64,000 nucleotides of DNA from Symbiotaphrina buchneri (Eukaryota > Ascomycota > Symbiotaphrinales > Symbiotaphrinaceae). The stretch is from NCBI GenBank assembly GCA_001599915.1, contig BCIG01000020.1:459416-523415 (forward strand), written 5' to 3'. The notes beneath the pieces are model-generated. The model was not told the DNA's origin and did no database searches. It saw only the letters and a program-made list of their open reading frames with translations. The position numbers were made by a program, and so were the translations under genes. Positions 32,725-43,222 of the stretch are shown one piece after another. Position 1 is the first letter of the stretch. Each line of letters starts with the position of its first letter.

Positions 32725-35700
32725 CTAAATCTCCTCTACAATGCGGCCTACAGCTTCCTTGAATTTTCCTCCAGCCCACTGCTCGACTCTTTCCTGATCA
32801 GATGTCTCGTAGAGACGTTGGGCCAAGCGTTTCAGGATGTGCTTCATAGGCCCCTGCAGAACGACCTGGCTTTCAATCCACCCCATAATTCCACATCTTG
32901 TAATCAGCGTCGTGCTGCCCTCGACAAAGGTTGCACGAAATGTGAGGCGCAAGATCTTTCCCCGCAGTGTTTCTGTAGTCGTAGGTGATGAGTACAAAGC
33001 TAGGAAGAGCTCAAATATGTTGTTCGTGCGGAATGCATTCATGTTCTGAAAATGTGAGCTGCAAATCTCACGACGCTTTTATGCTGCCGTCAACTTACTT
33101 CTGGTGTCCGAAGTCCATCAATAAGGGTATCTAACAGCCATTCGACCTCCTTGAAACGTGCGTCGTCCTCTGCTGGAGGCTTGAGCAGTATATCGCGTAG
33201 CAGAGGCACTCTCCGTATGTCCCACACTGGCTTCTTATTCAAGAACGTGTTGATCTTGGGGTACAGAAAGTGCAGTGGATCTGCAAGCACAAGAATAGCC
33301 CGGGCTGCGAAAGTACTGAGAAAGTACGGGAACATTCGCTCGTCAATGCACTCCATCGCTGTCTGATGAACTTCTCCAAGCAGAAGATACATCTGTTCCC
33401 ATTCTGCGTATCCAGAAGACTAGAGACTTTGTCAGGCGAATTCCAGCTAGATGGTGGAGGGCATCCTACCTGTACTTTTACTCTGCACTTTGCAAGTTGT
33501 GAAAGTGCCTGCTTTCTGATATCAGGATGTTCAGAAGACAAGCACATAATGAGCTCCCCGATATTTCCCTCTTCAGCGGCTTCCTGGACTTCCTTTTGCA
33601 TCCATCTGGTCAACCCAAGATGATTCTCATCTTCTTCCGGGGGTTTCTGTAGGTATATTTCCAGTTGCTCATCTGTGATGATTTCATTTTTATGTGGTTT
33701 TGCGGCAGTAGCCACTGCAGGGGACGTTTCCACGGCTCCCGGGTCACCCCAATTCTGTAATAATTTTTCCGATATGCCCTCCTTGAATGCCTTTTGCAGC
33801 ACCGACTTGGTCTTCTTATCTTCTGTGGCTGACAATAAATCCTCAGATAGTAGTGACAAAATAGCACTGTCCTCTCCAATGCATTTTAGGTAATGTAAGA
33901 ATCGTCCCAGCCATTGGGCAATATCTCGTGCTCCTGCATCCTTTTCTTTTGCAGCATACGGCCATTGTTCAGTAAAAGTCAGGAGTATCAAGCTGATGGG
34001 TGCACGTGATGGCCCGACAGTGTCGGAGTCTCCAGCTATTCGCACCTCGAGTTCGTCCCAGTACTTCACTGGTTTTGCAGCCAGTCGTATAAATGAGTTA
34101 TCAATGAATGCGAAGACTGCGTCTGAAGGGCTCCAGTCATCTGAGGTTGTAAGGCTAGCCACCAGACCAGCCAAAGGTGATAGGCTAGTCTCACGCTGCA
34201 GCAATTCGTTCTCGTTCACAACAGAAGTCAACAATGATTTGATTTGTTTTGTAGGAGTCCCAGCGGGTGTTTCTGCTAGGAGCTTGAGGACGGTTGTAAA
34301 AGGTGAGAATTTCAGGGATTCTAGAGGATCATTAACATGATGTTCCACGTACCCTCAGAGATACACTTGCCTGGTTTCTGCCACCACCGCATGTTCGGTG
34401 AACACTGTGCAATTTGTAGAAGATGCTCCAAAATTAGTAAACGCATTCCAGAATCCTCATCACTACCTCCAGGATGCTGGATGTGATTCAAAGCTTTCGC
34501 CAAGGCTACACCAACATCGAACTTCTCGCTGAGCGCTACCCTCGGCACCACTTGGTAATAAAGTCCAAGCAGTCTGGTTATGGCCTCCTGCTGGATCATA
34601 TTGTCTTCAGGCGTATTCCGAAAAGCTGTAATGACCTCTTTCATGGTAGGACATCTGCTGCAAAACTCAGTCACTAGCCTGCTCGCAGCCTCTTGCCAAA
34701 GCTGAGACTGTTCGTTAGCTGCGGCATCGAATTGACGAAGAACGGCCTGCAACTTCAGAAAAGCAATGACAACAATTCGAATGGCGAAGAATGTGATGAG
34801 ATTGTTCTTCTGGCGTAGGCATTTTGTCAGGACCTCTTGCGTCAATGGTTGAGGAAGAATGCTTTCAATGACTAGAGATACAGGAGGTGGTAACCTTCCG
34901 AAGCCATCGTCCTTGCCACAGAACTCAGGTACAGGAAGCTGGATGGCAGAGAACAGAAAAGCTGAATAGCCCATCCAAGTCGGTGTTAACTTGGGATCAA
35001 ACGTAAAAGCTTTCTTTTTGAAGAAGTAGTCCGCCACCAGTTCAGGTGCAGCTTTGAAGATGGAGAGGAGTAGGTCACTTTGAAGGGTGTTTGCCCATGG
35101 GCGGAGGTTTTGTATAAAGGCGGCCAGTATCGTGTTTCGCACGGGTACCCTACCTTCAAACCTGTTGTACCAGGCTACGGAGTCTAGGCCCAAATCCAGG
35201 AAATCTGTCGTCTCTGTTTCTCTTGTGAGGGAGATTCCATCGACATCCACTCCGGGTGGATACCAGCCGGTCTGCTTGACAATTATACCATGTCCAGGAG
35301 TGGAACAAACGAACATCAGGAACTCGTGGGTAAGAGAAACAATACTCTGACTGTTATTCTCCTGTTCGTCGCCATCGTATGTATACAGCGTTGCAATCCG
35401 GCTCAAGACCCAGTCGGTGAAGACTCGTGAATTGGTGCCTTTGGGTATCTTGGTATCGACCAGGACCTGCTGTTTGAAGACTCCTAATACGTCTATAATG
35501 GTCTGAGGAGCATCATCTCGTATGTCCTGGCACAGAGCGCGTACGAGCTTGCCGTGATTTAAGATCTCCCCTTTGGCTGCCGAGCTCTGGAATTTCAGAT
35601 GTGCGAGGAGATATCGAATAGCGTTCGACCTGATTGATGGTTTCCGTCTGTCCTCAAGGACATCATCAGTTGGTCGTCTCCCTTGCCCAAGGAAGAAATC

Positions 35701-36391
35701 CAGTCGCTTCAGGGTGAAATCTCGATTGGCAAAAACAAGCTTGGCGACAGCTCCTCCGTCGAATGATACAATCTCCGTCAAAAGACGTAGACATGGAGAG
35801 ATCACATGTTCCTTCGTCTTGCTGGCTGTTAAGCCTCTGTCGAACAATTTCAGTTGTTCTTTCTTCAGCAACGATTTGCATATCCGGATCCCATGTTCTC
35901 TGAATTGGATAGATGTGGAGATTGTCCGCAGAAGAAGTGTCAGGACGGCAGGTACAGCCGACAGAATGGAGTCATTATTAACTTGGGATGCGAAGCCCCA
36001 TGTTTGGATCAAATCCGGCAATGACACTGCCGTTGGATCCTCTTCATCTCGAGGTTGTTGGGAGTTCAAGTATTCCTTGAGTATGCCCTTTCGTTGCTCC
36101 ACCAACTTCTCATCTTCTTCTTTTAGGATAGATTCAAGGAATGATTTGAAGCTATAAATGCCTATAGAGCCCGGTCAGTGTCCTTGTTCAACCTCTAGAA
36201 TCGAAAATTGACGGACCATGCTTCAATTCTGCTATCGCTCCCTGGCGAAATGATAACAGATGCTGCAGTTGTCGGGAGGAAGTGACCCGCTCAGGCGGGT
36301 TCCGAGAGCTAGGATCTTCTGACACCCTTTGTCTTTTAGGAGGCTTTTCCTGCCACCCAACAGCATCAACAGCAGCGGCCCGTTTGGCCAT
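32725..36391 (-). CDS. urb1: Nucleolar pre-ribosome assembly factor Urb1/Npa1
   Basis: Exons 36391-36217, 36161-34371, 34320-33470, 33419-33099, 33045-32725; 1152 residues. The start MAKRAAAVDAVGWQEKPPKR carries a nuclear-type basic patch. Family blocks: YSFKSFLESILKEEDEKLVE, LVFANRDFTLKRLDFFLGQG, RSNAIRYLLAHLKFQ, VFTDWVLSRIATLY, DSVAWYNRFEGRVP and PTWMGYSAFLFSAIQLPVPE, with the C-terminal FPYFLSTFAARAILVLADPL. Urb1/Npa1 acts in early 60S pre-ribosome assembly with Urb2, Npa2, Dbp6 and Rsa3. Fungal Urb1 is large; this one is shorter than yeast (about 1760). Intron 2 (34321-34370) appears to use a GC donor. No defects seen. Confidence 0.9.
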
Positions 36392-36610
36392 CGCTCAACG
36401 CTGTATTGCTAGTAACAGCTCCAGCTTGCTCCCCAGAAATAATTATTTCGAATTATCTGCGGCAATTGCCGAATAAGCCCAGATCACTTCGCAGCCGCAT
36501 CGTTCGCTTAACGCTAGCAGATCGGTTAGCCCGCCGCAAAGGTACCACACATTCACTTTTGAATTATAGATTAAAATACGGACCCCTAAGGCATACACGA
36601 CTAAGTGCAT

Positions 36611-36701
36611 GGTCGTATAGTGTAGTGGCTATCACTCCGGATTCTGATTCGTTGTGATAATCGGTGTTCCGGCAACCTGGGTTCGAATCCCAGTATGACC
36701 T
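36611..36701 (+). tRNA. tRNA-Gln (CTG) with a 19-bp intron
   Basis: Seven-pair acceptor stem ggtcgta / tatgacc (36611-36617 with 36694-36700, one G-T pair) and discriminator t at 36701. Anticodon stem ccgga / tccgg encloses loop TTCTGA-T, giving anticodon CTG at 36644-36646. The intron is 36648-36666, at the canonical place after position 37. The T arm reads ctgggttcgaatcccag. A five-T terminator follows at 36705-36709. It sits 220 bp from the urb1 start, pointing away. Confidence 0.93.
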
Positions 36702-36704
36702 AGC

Positions 36705-36709
36705 TTTTT
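36705..36709 (+). terminator. RNA polymerase III terminator
   Basis: Five T residues starting four bases after the tRNA-Gln 3' end. Confidence 0.75.
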
Positions 36710-37481
36710 GCTCCTCTTTGAGGTTAATTATAATTTTTTCTCTATCTCCACATGCCAAATATGCTTTATTTCGACATCGGGAGGTGGTTGTGGAATTTTT
36801 TTGAAGCTGTAAATCATGGAGTTTCTTTCTCGGGCTCGCGGTGAAGATTGCCAAGGCCAGATTACCGAAGCGAGGAAATCGCTGGTGCTATCGGGTCCTT
36901 GATTAGATAAGCGAGATCGGTATTCATCATCCGGTAGAGGTCGAGGGTGATCAGCGAGCAGGTCGAGGACCAATCTTGAAAGTCAGGACTATTGCGTTTC
37001 AAGCTTGGAGCAGGACATATTGGAAGTCATGACCAGATCAATTACAGGACTGCATATGTGTTTCTATCAGAATTAATTGCAGGAGCGGTCAGAGGTGACA
37101 CTTCCGATCACATACCAGTTATGGGCCATATGGTGACTGGCATCTGTCCCCAAATTACTACTAAATTATGATTACTTGGAAAAATGAGCTATGTGAACTG
37201 TTTGATTGAAGTCTAGTCGGAGACATGAATAGCAACATTCCATAGCCCTGTTTCCTTGCTCCTGGGACTCCTTGGCCTGCAGACTCATCCATTCTAAATG
37301 CATAGTCATTGCCATGGGAGCCATTGGTAGTAAATGTAACACAGAAAGCCCGATCCATCTTAAGCCTAGATGTAGCAGCAACCCTCGATCAAGCGAGCCA
37401 TGATTGAGTTACTGCACAGAGTGGAATGGCGGCTGCGGGGCTTGATAAGTCTGCTACTCATCTGAATAGCCTCTCTCAACA
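36710..37481. other. Intergenic, AT-richer accessory stretch
   Basis: About 770 bp without recognisable coding content, AT-richer than the gene blocks on either side. Confidence 0.4.
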
Positions 37482-38399
37482 TCAACCTTGAGATGTTTTG
37501 GGATAACCGGAGGAGCTAAATGCTGATATCGGCACAGACGATATCACGCTGCTGAAGAGATGCGAGCTTTCGTCTTCGGGCTCATCACTACGGATCACTG
37601 TCCCAGCAAGGTGTTCTGGAATTTCGTACTCAACCATGCCGCCACCGCATTGGAGGTCACGCCGTCCCGGGAGGGGGAGAGGCTCGGGCGATTCGACATC
37701 ATGTGAATGATGAAGTCCCAACTTTCGCCGCTGTGAGCCTCGTCCTTGCACCCTCCGTGACCGAGAGATCTCGAAGAAGAAGTCCGCATCATACCAACCA
37801 TCTGCAGCTTTCAATTCATCATGAGCATCGCCGGTCTTTCCTTGGTGGACGACAAGATGTGGGCCTTGAGATTCTTGAACAGCTTGTAGGTCTTAACCAC
37901 GTTCACGGAGGCGTCAGAATCGTCATCGCTGGTCGATGTGGCATCCTTTACCACACCCTCACAGTAAGGACAAATGTAGATCTTCTCTGGATGATTTTCC
38001 TTGCGAAGTTCCGCGCCACGGCGGAACTTGTCATACGGAACATGTTGGGAGCCATCCATGTGTCTTTGAAGTAGAGAGCGAGTCGACCACTTCTTGTCCT
38101 TGTTCGCCTGGCTCATGGTGTCATCCTCAAGGCACAATGCACAGACTCTTGGCCAGGACAAGCCAGCTTCGTCAGAGAAAGCCCCTGCGAGAAGAAGGTC
38201 GGGCCGTCCCGGACGGGGAGAGGCTCGGGGCAATTCGACGTCATGAGAATGGTGAAGTCCCAACTTTCGGCGCTGTGAGCCTAGTTCCTGTGCCCTCCGT
38301 GACTGCGAAGCCTTCTCCTTGCCTTTTGAGGCCTTGTCTCGCGAAAAGTTTGCCTCGGACCAGACATGAGGCAGACTAGATTGTCATTAATATCATGAA
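37482..38399 (-). pseudogene. Broken C2H2 zinc-finger gene with an internal duplication
   Basis: Reading from high to low coordinates, the frame runs VWSEANFSRDKASKGKEK, SQRRKLGLHHSHDVELP, VCALCLEDDTMS, LLQRHMDGSQHVPYDKF, YICPYCEGVV and KLFKNLKAH, then stops shortly after. A second frame picks up at the same point with LVVHQGKTGDAHDELKAADG and runs on through SQRRKLGLHHSHDVESPE. Joining AH to LVVH would complete a C-x2-C ... H-x3-H finger, so the two frames look like one gene broken by a two-base change near 37861. Two copies of a roughly 80-bp segment (about 37660-37740 and 38200-38280) show an internal duplication. Its role is unknown. C-terminal fingers of this style occur in FluG/DUF3435 proteins, but no recombinase domain is visible. 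Confidence 0.45.
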
Positions 38400-39505
38400 T
38401 GCTTTCGAAGATATGAGTGGAACATACTGTTCAACATTTTGAGAGACGAACCTACTTGACTAGCCAGGGTATCCATCTTCTTCATGATGACATATTGAGG
38501 TCCAGACCACGCACTGTGTTTGCAATCCCGGGACAGCACCAGAAAGAGGACTGAACCGAATATATAAAGGGGATATAAAGGTATATATATATTGAAGGTA
38601 CTATGCAATGTTATAATTTACAATGCAAATGTCTGTGGACTCAATGCTTAATTGCAATAAAAATTCTTCTGAGAAGTCAGGTGGTACGCATAGTTTTATA
38701 GGTTTTGCAAGTTGTTTGCTCCGGCAACATCCACAAACATGCTGAGCCCAGTGAATTCCGACGGAAGTTGGAATCAAACATGATTGGCTGGCACAAGCGT
38801 GAAGAAGAGAGCAGTGACTAGTAACCCTGGAAGAGGCTACATTCAGCCATGTAGTTGCGGTGAATGCAAAGAAACCCCAATCAAATGAATCTGCGCCTAT
38901 AAATCACTGAAAAAGAGGATGAACCTAGGAATCAATCACGATATGAGTTTGACTGGTGCTGAGAAACCAGGTGTACGTCAATGGTCCTTGGAACTGCTTA
39001 GCGATGTGTTTGCTATCCTGTCAGCAAGGCTCAGCAGCTTCAAGCAACGCTGTGATAACCGCCGGTTCATATTTTGCAGAACGAGGAAAGAATGGACGTC
39101 ACACTCAGTTGTTTCTAGTTTTGGTTCGGCACCTCGCGATTCGATTGTCCATGATTTACTTACCACTTCTCCTGGTGTATCGGGCGCTAGACGAAAAACG
39201 ACACATTTTTCCACTTTTGGCCGCTCAGATAGCATATCGGGACGCCTGGATATCGCTATCTGAAACAAAAGGCCGAGAGCTCTCGAGCGTGATTGCGCGT
39301 CTCAGACAAATGTGTGATCAACACATAGGCAAGCTTCTAAGGACAGCCCTTCAAGACAAGTGGATGACAGACAGTTATACTCACTTGGTTCGTGCACAAT
39401 CATCGTTTCTCCACTCCGATAGCGATACCACATACCAGATGACGTTTGACACGGAGAGATTCCGCATTTCAGGGTCCAGGATGACGGCACATTCTTCGTG
39501 ATCGG
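38400..39505. other. Gene-poor stretch with an unassigned open frame
   Basis: On the plus strand 38956-39501 is open for 181 codons with a helical, plausible middle (IAYRDAWISLSETKGRELSS). On the minus strand a strong acceptor-like gtttcag lies near 39260. The two readings conflict and I cannot choose. AT-rich simple sequence (tatatatat) lies near 38583. Confidence 0.3.
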
Positions 39506-40018
39506 TTAAAACCATGTGCTGTGACGAGTGGTGTGGTATGCGGCAGATATGGACCAATCGCATCCTTCCGTAAGCCCAGGAATATGATCGCCGTTGGCCC
39601 ATGCAGAGGTTGCATTCATAAGGTGTCTGGTGTGGGCGGGGACTAGCGGAAGAAGGCAAGGCGGCGAAGCTCTCTCTGGAGACTTTGGCTGGGCAGTGGC
39701 CCAGTGTGCCCCTCCTTGCATGCTAAATTTGGAACTCAACCGCCCGGACAGGCCAACGATGATGCTATCATGCAGATATACCGGAAGACATGCACAGGAA
39801 ACTCCCCGATGCGGGCATACTGAAGGGCTCTCATTCGCAGGTTTAAAGAGCCGCGCAACAATGTCCACGGCATAAGGTGTTCGTATTTGAGGGGCTGAGC
39901 TCGTCAAGTTGCTGTGAGATCGGCCCATTGGAGAATAATGTACGAGTACGAGCAAGTAGTCAAGTACCGTGCCAGCTCGGACCCCGAATGTTAGAATTTC
40001 TTGAACTTGCTCGGCCAT
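39506..40018 (-). CDS. Unassigned open frame, possible exon of an unknown gene
   Basis: 170 codons from MAEQVQEILTFGVRAGTVLD. The first 60 residues look protein-like; the rest is rich in Ser, His and Pro and could be fortuitous. Nothing in it matches a family I know. Splice-like signals further down (gtatgt near 39440, gtgagt near 39385, gtttcag near 39260) hint at continuation, but I could not build a coherent chain. Expression evidence is required to believe it. Confidence 0.2.
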   Translation of the reverse strand: MAEQVQEILTFGVRAGTVLDYLLVLVHYSPMGRSHSNLTSSAPQIRTPYAVDIVARLFKPANESPSVCPHRGVSCACLPVYLHDSIIVGLSGRLSSKFSMQGGAHWATAQPKSPERASPPCLLPLVPAHTRHLMNATSAWANGDHIPGLTEGCDWSISAAYHTTRHSTWF

Positions 40019-41958
40019 GATGTTTTCGTCAGCATTTGGAGATATCGGGGGTCCAAGCGAACCGATCAGCCATCTTGATAAAAACCCCAGCCTCGTGGAG
40101 ACGAATAGACTGAAAGCTGTGTCAGCCGTTGCGCGGCCAACTGCATCAGCAAAGGCCGTGCGAGATGCAGCAGTAGGGCAGGGCTGGATGGATGATGCTC
40201 AATTGAAGGCATTGTCCGGTGTGATCGGTTACGCTCGATGGTGTTCCGGTTCGGTAGCGCACGTGCTGGCTTGAAAAGCGAGATGTTGCGAGGCAAGGAT
40301 GGAAAAAGAGGAGGTTGGAGGACGAGTCAACTAAATCTTGTCTACCTCAGCAACCATGGCGCTAAACGGCCGCCTAACCATGTAATCCCACGGAAAGAAA
40401 AGCACTCTAGAAGCTAAGAGAGCAAGCATATCGGCGGTCTGAGACATGACTGATTTTGTCTTTCTCATGCGGATGATGATAGTGTCTCGAAGACGCGGAC
40501 CGGCTGGTCGGGTCAGCAAAGAGGCGTAAGCGTTTCTTCCGCTTGCAGCGAGCGGAGCTACATTGAGATTTGCTCACTTTCCTGTAACATGTGCATGGAA
40601 GAATATAATGGAAATATCAATCTGTACAAATCGGTGATCCATAAGGTTGCTACAACGATGGTCAGTTCCTGTCACCGGGAAGCCGGCACAATGATGACTC
40701 GGTATAAACGGCAGGTCATCAATAGTGCCTAGGGTCTCTACCCACTACCTCAGCAACGCCAATGCAGCTTTGTTGCATTGACTGTTTATTAACTCAAACT
40801 ATCGTGAGAAGCCAAAAGCTTGCCGAAGCTAGTGGAGTGGAGTACATGCGATGTTGTGCTGCTTCCGAGTGTCGTCCCGCACAAGCAACAAGCGACAGGC
40901 GGTAGTTTACCAAGTTTCCTGACGCTGCCATGGCTAAAAGGCTCCTTGGCACAAGGCTGGCCAGCCAACCCCCGGTTGCACAAACTCGATCACTTGCTTT
41001 TTTGCTCCGAAGACCGCGGCAATAATCACGAACAGAAAACTGACATTATCGGGGATGATGGTAATGATTGCCTGTTTGCTTGCCTAAAGCGTAGTGCCGG
41101 GGCGGGGACCAACCACCTTGAAGCAACGACGCACCCTGTACTCCACACTTTAACCTGTTTTTAGCTGCATCAGATCACTTGCTTAGCTTTTCGTAGTCTG
41201 AAGCTTTTCCGGTGAAGTGAACCGCCCCGCCGACACTGCCATCACCTCACTTTCCTCCAAACCCGCCCAATAGCCATCTGGAAGAGGTTGGAGTCTCCAT
41301 GTACCTGTACGGGTGAAACAACACTTCCTGATTGAGCAGCCAACATCAGAGACCTCCAAAAGCAAAAATGGCCGGTTTTGTGCAGGACCCGGTCCCTCGC
41401 TTGCCTGATGACGGTGGCCGGGTGAGGTGAAATCGACTGATTCGTCTACGGGTGGAGCTGTCAGCCCTGGCCCCATGGATCGACCACCACCACCGCACGG
41501 AGTACAGCTACCACTCACTACTCGGTGAGTTAAAAATGATACTAGGTGGTGGGTAGGCCGGCCATCTCCCATGGCTGTGCACCTACCTAGTACCTAGTAG
41601 TGCACCTTCAACTCGATCGACGTAATCCGGTAGCTATCCCCGCCAAAACGCAATGGCTGGCTCACTTCGGCCTTGCTCGGATGGGTGGTGGGATGTTTTC
41701 CGGTCTCCTTCGTATGAGTACTTATTTATTACGAGGCCCTCCGCCTCGTAACGATCATCATCCTCCTCTCTGACTACTACCCTGGTTGACAGATCTCTCT
41801 CGTTTTTGGGAAGACCTTGGAAGCCACTCGTTCTTCTGACATCTCTTCCTTCATATACCTCAGTCTTCCCCTCACCACAACATCTACCTGCATCTACACT
41901 ACCTCTCTCACATCTTCTCACCTCTGCTGCTACTCGTCCACCTGACGGGCTAGTCAAT
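40019..41958. promoter_or_regulatory. Long gene-poor region and promoter of the PIR gene
   Basis: 1.9 kb with no recognisable gene. The last 200 bp before the PIR start are C/T-rich and end in tagtcaat at the ATG. A short cctacctagtacctagtag repeat lies at about 41583-41602. Cell-wall protein promoters in moulds are often long, so part of this may be regulatory. Confidence 0.4.
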
Positions 41959-43222
41959 ATGCAGTACGCTCTCGCTCTCATTGCGGCTGCGGCTGCTGTC
42001 AAGGCTTCACCCTTCGCCTTCCCTCAAGGTGTGACTGAGGCTATCTCTCCTACTGCTTCTGCTCCTTCAGGATGTGTTGCGAGCACTACTGGAAGCTTTG
42101 GTATCGTCGTCATGAACCCCAGTGCAGCGTCTTCCCTCTCCTCAGAGGCTGCTGCCCAAGTCACACAGACTGCAGAGTAAGTCTAAGCACTCGCCGTACT
42201 GCCCGGACCAACATATGCTAACTTCTCGAGCAGCGGTCAACCTGAAGCTGCAAGTGCCAGTGTTGGTGCCGTCAGCCAAATATCCGATGGCCAGCCACAA
42301 GCTACCACCGCCGTCACCATCGCCATTGGTGGGGCTGCAAGCCAGATATCAGATGGTCAGCCACAAGCGGCCACTGCCCACGTCATTTCTCAGATTAGTG
42401 ATGGTTAGTTTATACTGAATGGCGGGCTTGAACACATTGCTGACTTCTCAAGGTCAAATCCAAGCTGCCACGGCAGTCCAGACAATGCAGGCTGTTACCC
42501 AGATCGGCGACGGACAGATCCAGGCTATGCACACCTCGACTGTTGCGGCCGTGAGCGAGATCTCTGATGGCCAGCCCCAAGTTCATACTGCCACTGCCAC
42601 CGTTGCGGCTGTGAGCCAGATCTCTGATGGTCAACCTCAAGCCGAGACTGCTACTGCCACTGTTGCGGCAGTAAGCCAAATCTCCGACGGCCAGCCCCAA
42701 GCCGAGACTGCTACGAGCACCGTTGCCGCTGTGAGCCAGATCTCTGACGGCCAACCTCAAGCAACCTCTGCTGCCAAGGCCACTGCTACTGCAGCAGTCT
42801 CTGAGCTGAGCGAGGGGCAACCACAAGCTCCAACCAGCACCGCCAGCATTGTCAGCCAGCTCAGTGAAGGCCAGCCTCAAGCACCCACTTCCAGCGCCAC
42901 TGCCATCCAGATGGTGACCTGCTCTTCTGACGACACCCTTGCTCTCACCCTCGCGGATGGTGTCCTGAAAGATGCCCATGGCCGTACCGGTTACATTGCC
43001 TCCAACTACCAATTCCAGTTTGACGACCCGCCACAGGCTGGGGCCATCTACACCTCTGGCTTCACCGTCTGCGGCAACGGTAGCTTGGCTCTCGGCGGCT
43101 CTGCCGTCTTCTACCAGTGTCTGTCCGGTGACTTTTACAACCTGTATGACCGCAGCTGGGCTGCTCAGTGCTCGCCCGTTTCTCTTGAGACTGTTGGCCT
43201 GGTCAACTGCACCTCTTCCTAG
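41959..43222 (+). CDS. PIR-type covalently linked cell-wall protein
   Basis: Exons 41959-42176, 42234-42403 and 42453-43222; 385 residues. Signal peptide MQYALALIAAAAAVKA at the start, then Ala/Ser/Thr-rich sequence with about ten PIR repeats around the core (S/T)QI(S/G)DGQ(P/I)Q, later variants being SELSEGQPQ and SQLSEGQPQ. The C-terminal domain has four cysteines (TCSSDDTLALTLADGVLKD, FTVCGNGSLALGG, FYQCLSGDFYNLY, AAQCSP), as in Pir/Cis3 proteins. The repeat glutamine forms an alkali-labile ester to beta-1,3-glucan, fixing the protein in the wall. Both introns cut inside a repeat's DGQ motif. No GPI signal is seen, as expected. Usually induced by wall stress; not shown here. Confidence 0.92.

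Noticed and set aside
34321-34352. GT-AG intron of 32 bp in urb1
   Set aside because: Too short for spliceosomal introns in fungi, and it leaves seven unneeded residues; the GC-AG alternative fits better.
36710-41958. Complete Starship or other large transposon
   Set aside because: No tyrosine recombinase domain, terminal repeats or target duplication could be seen; only a finger-like fragment is present.
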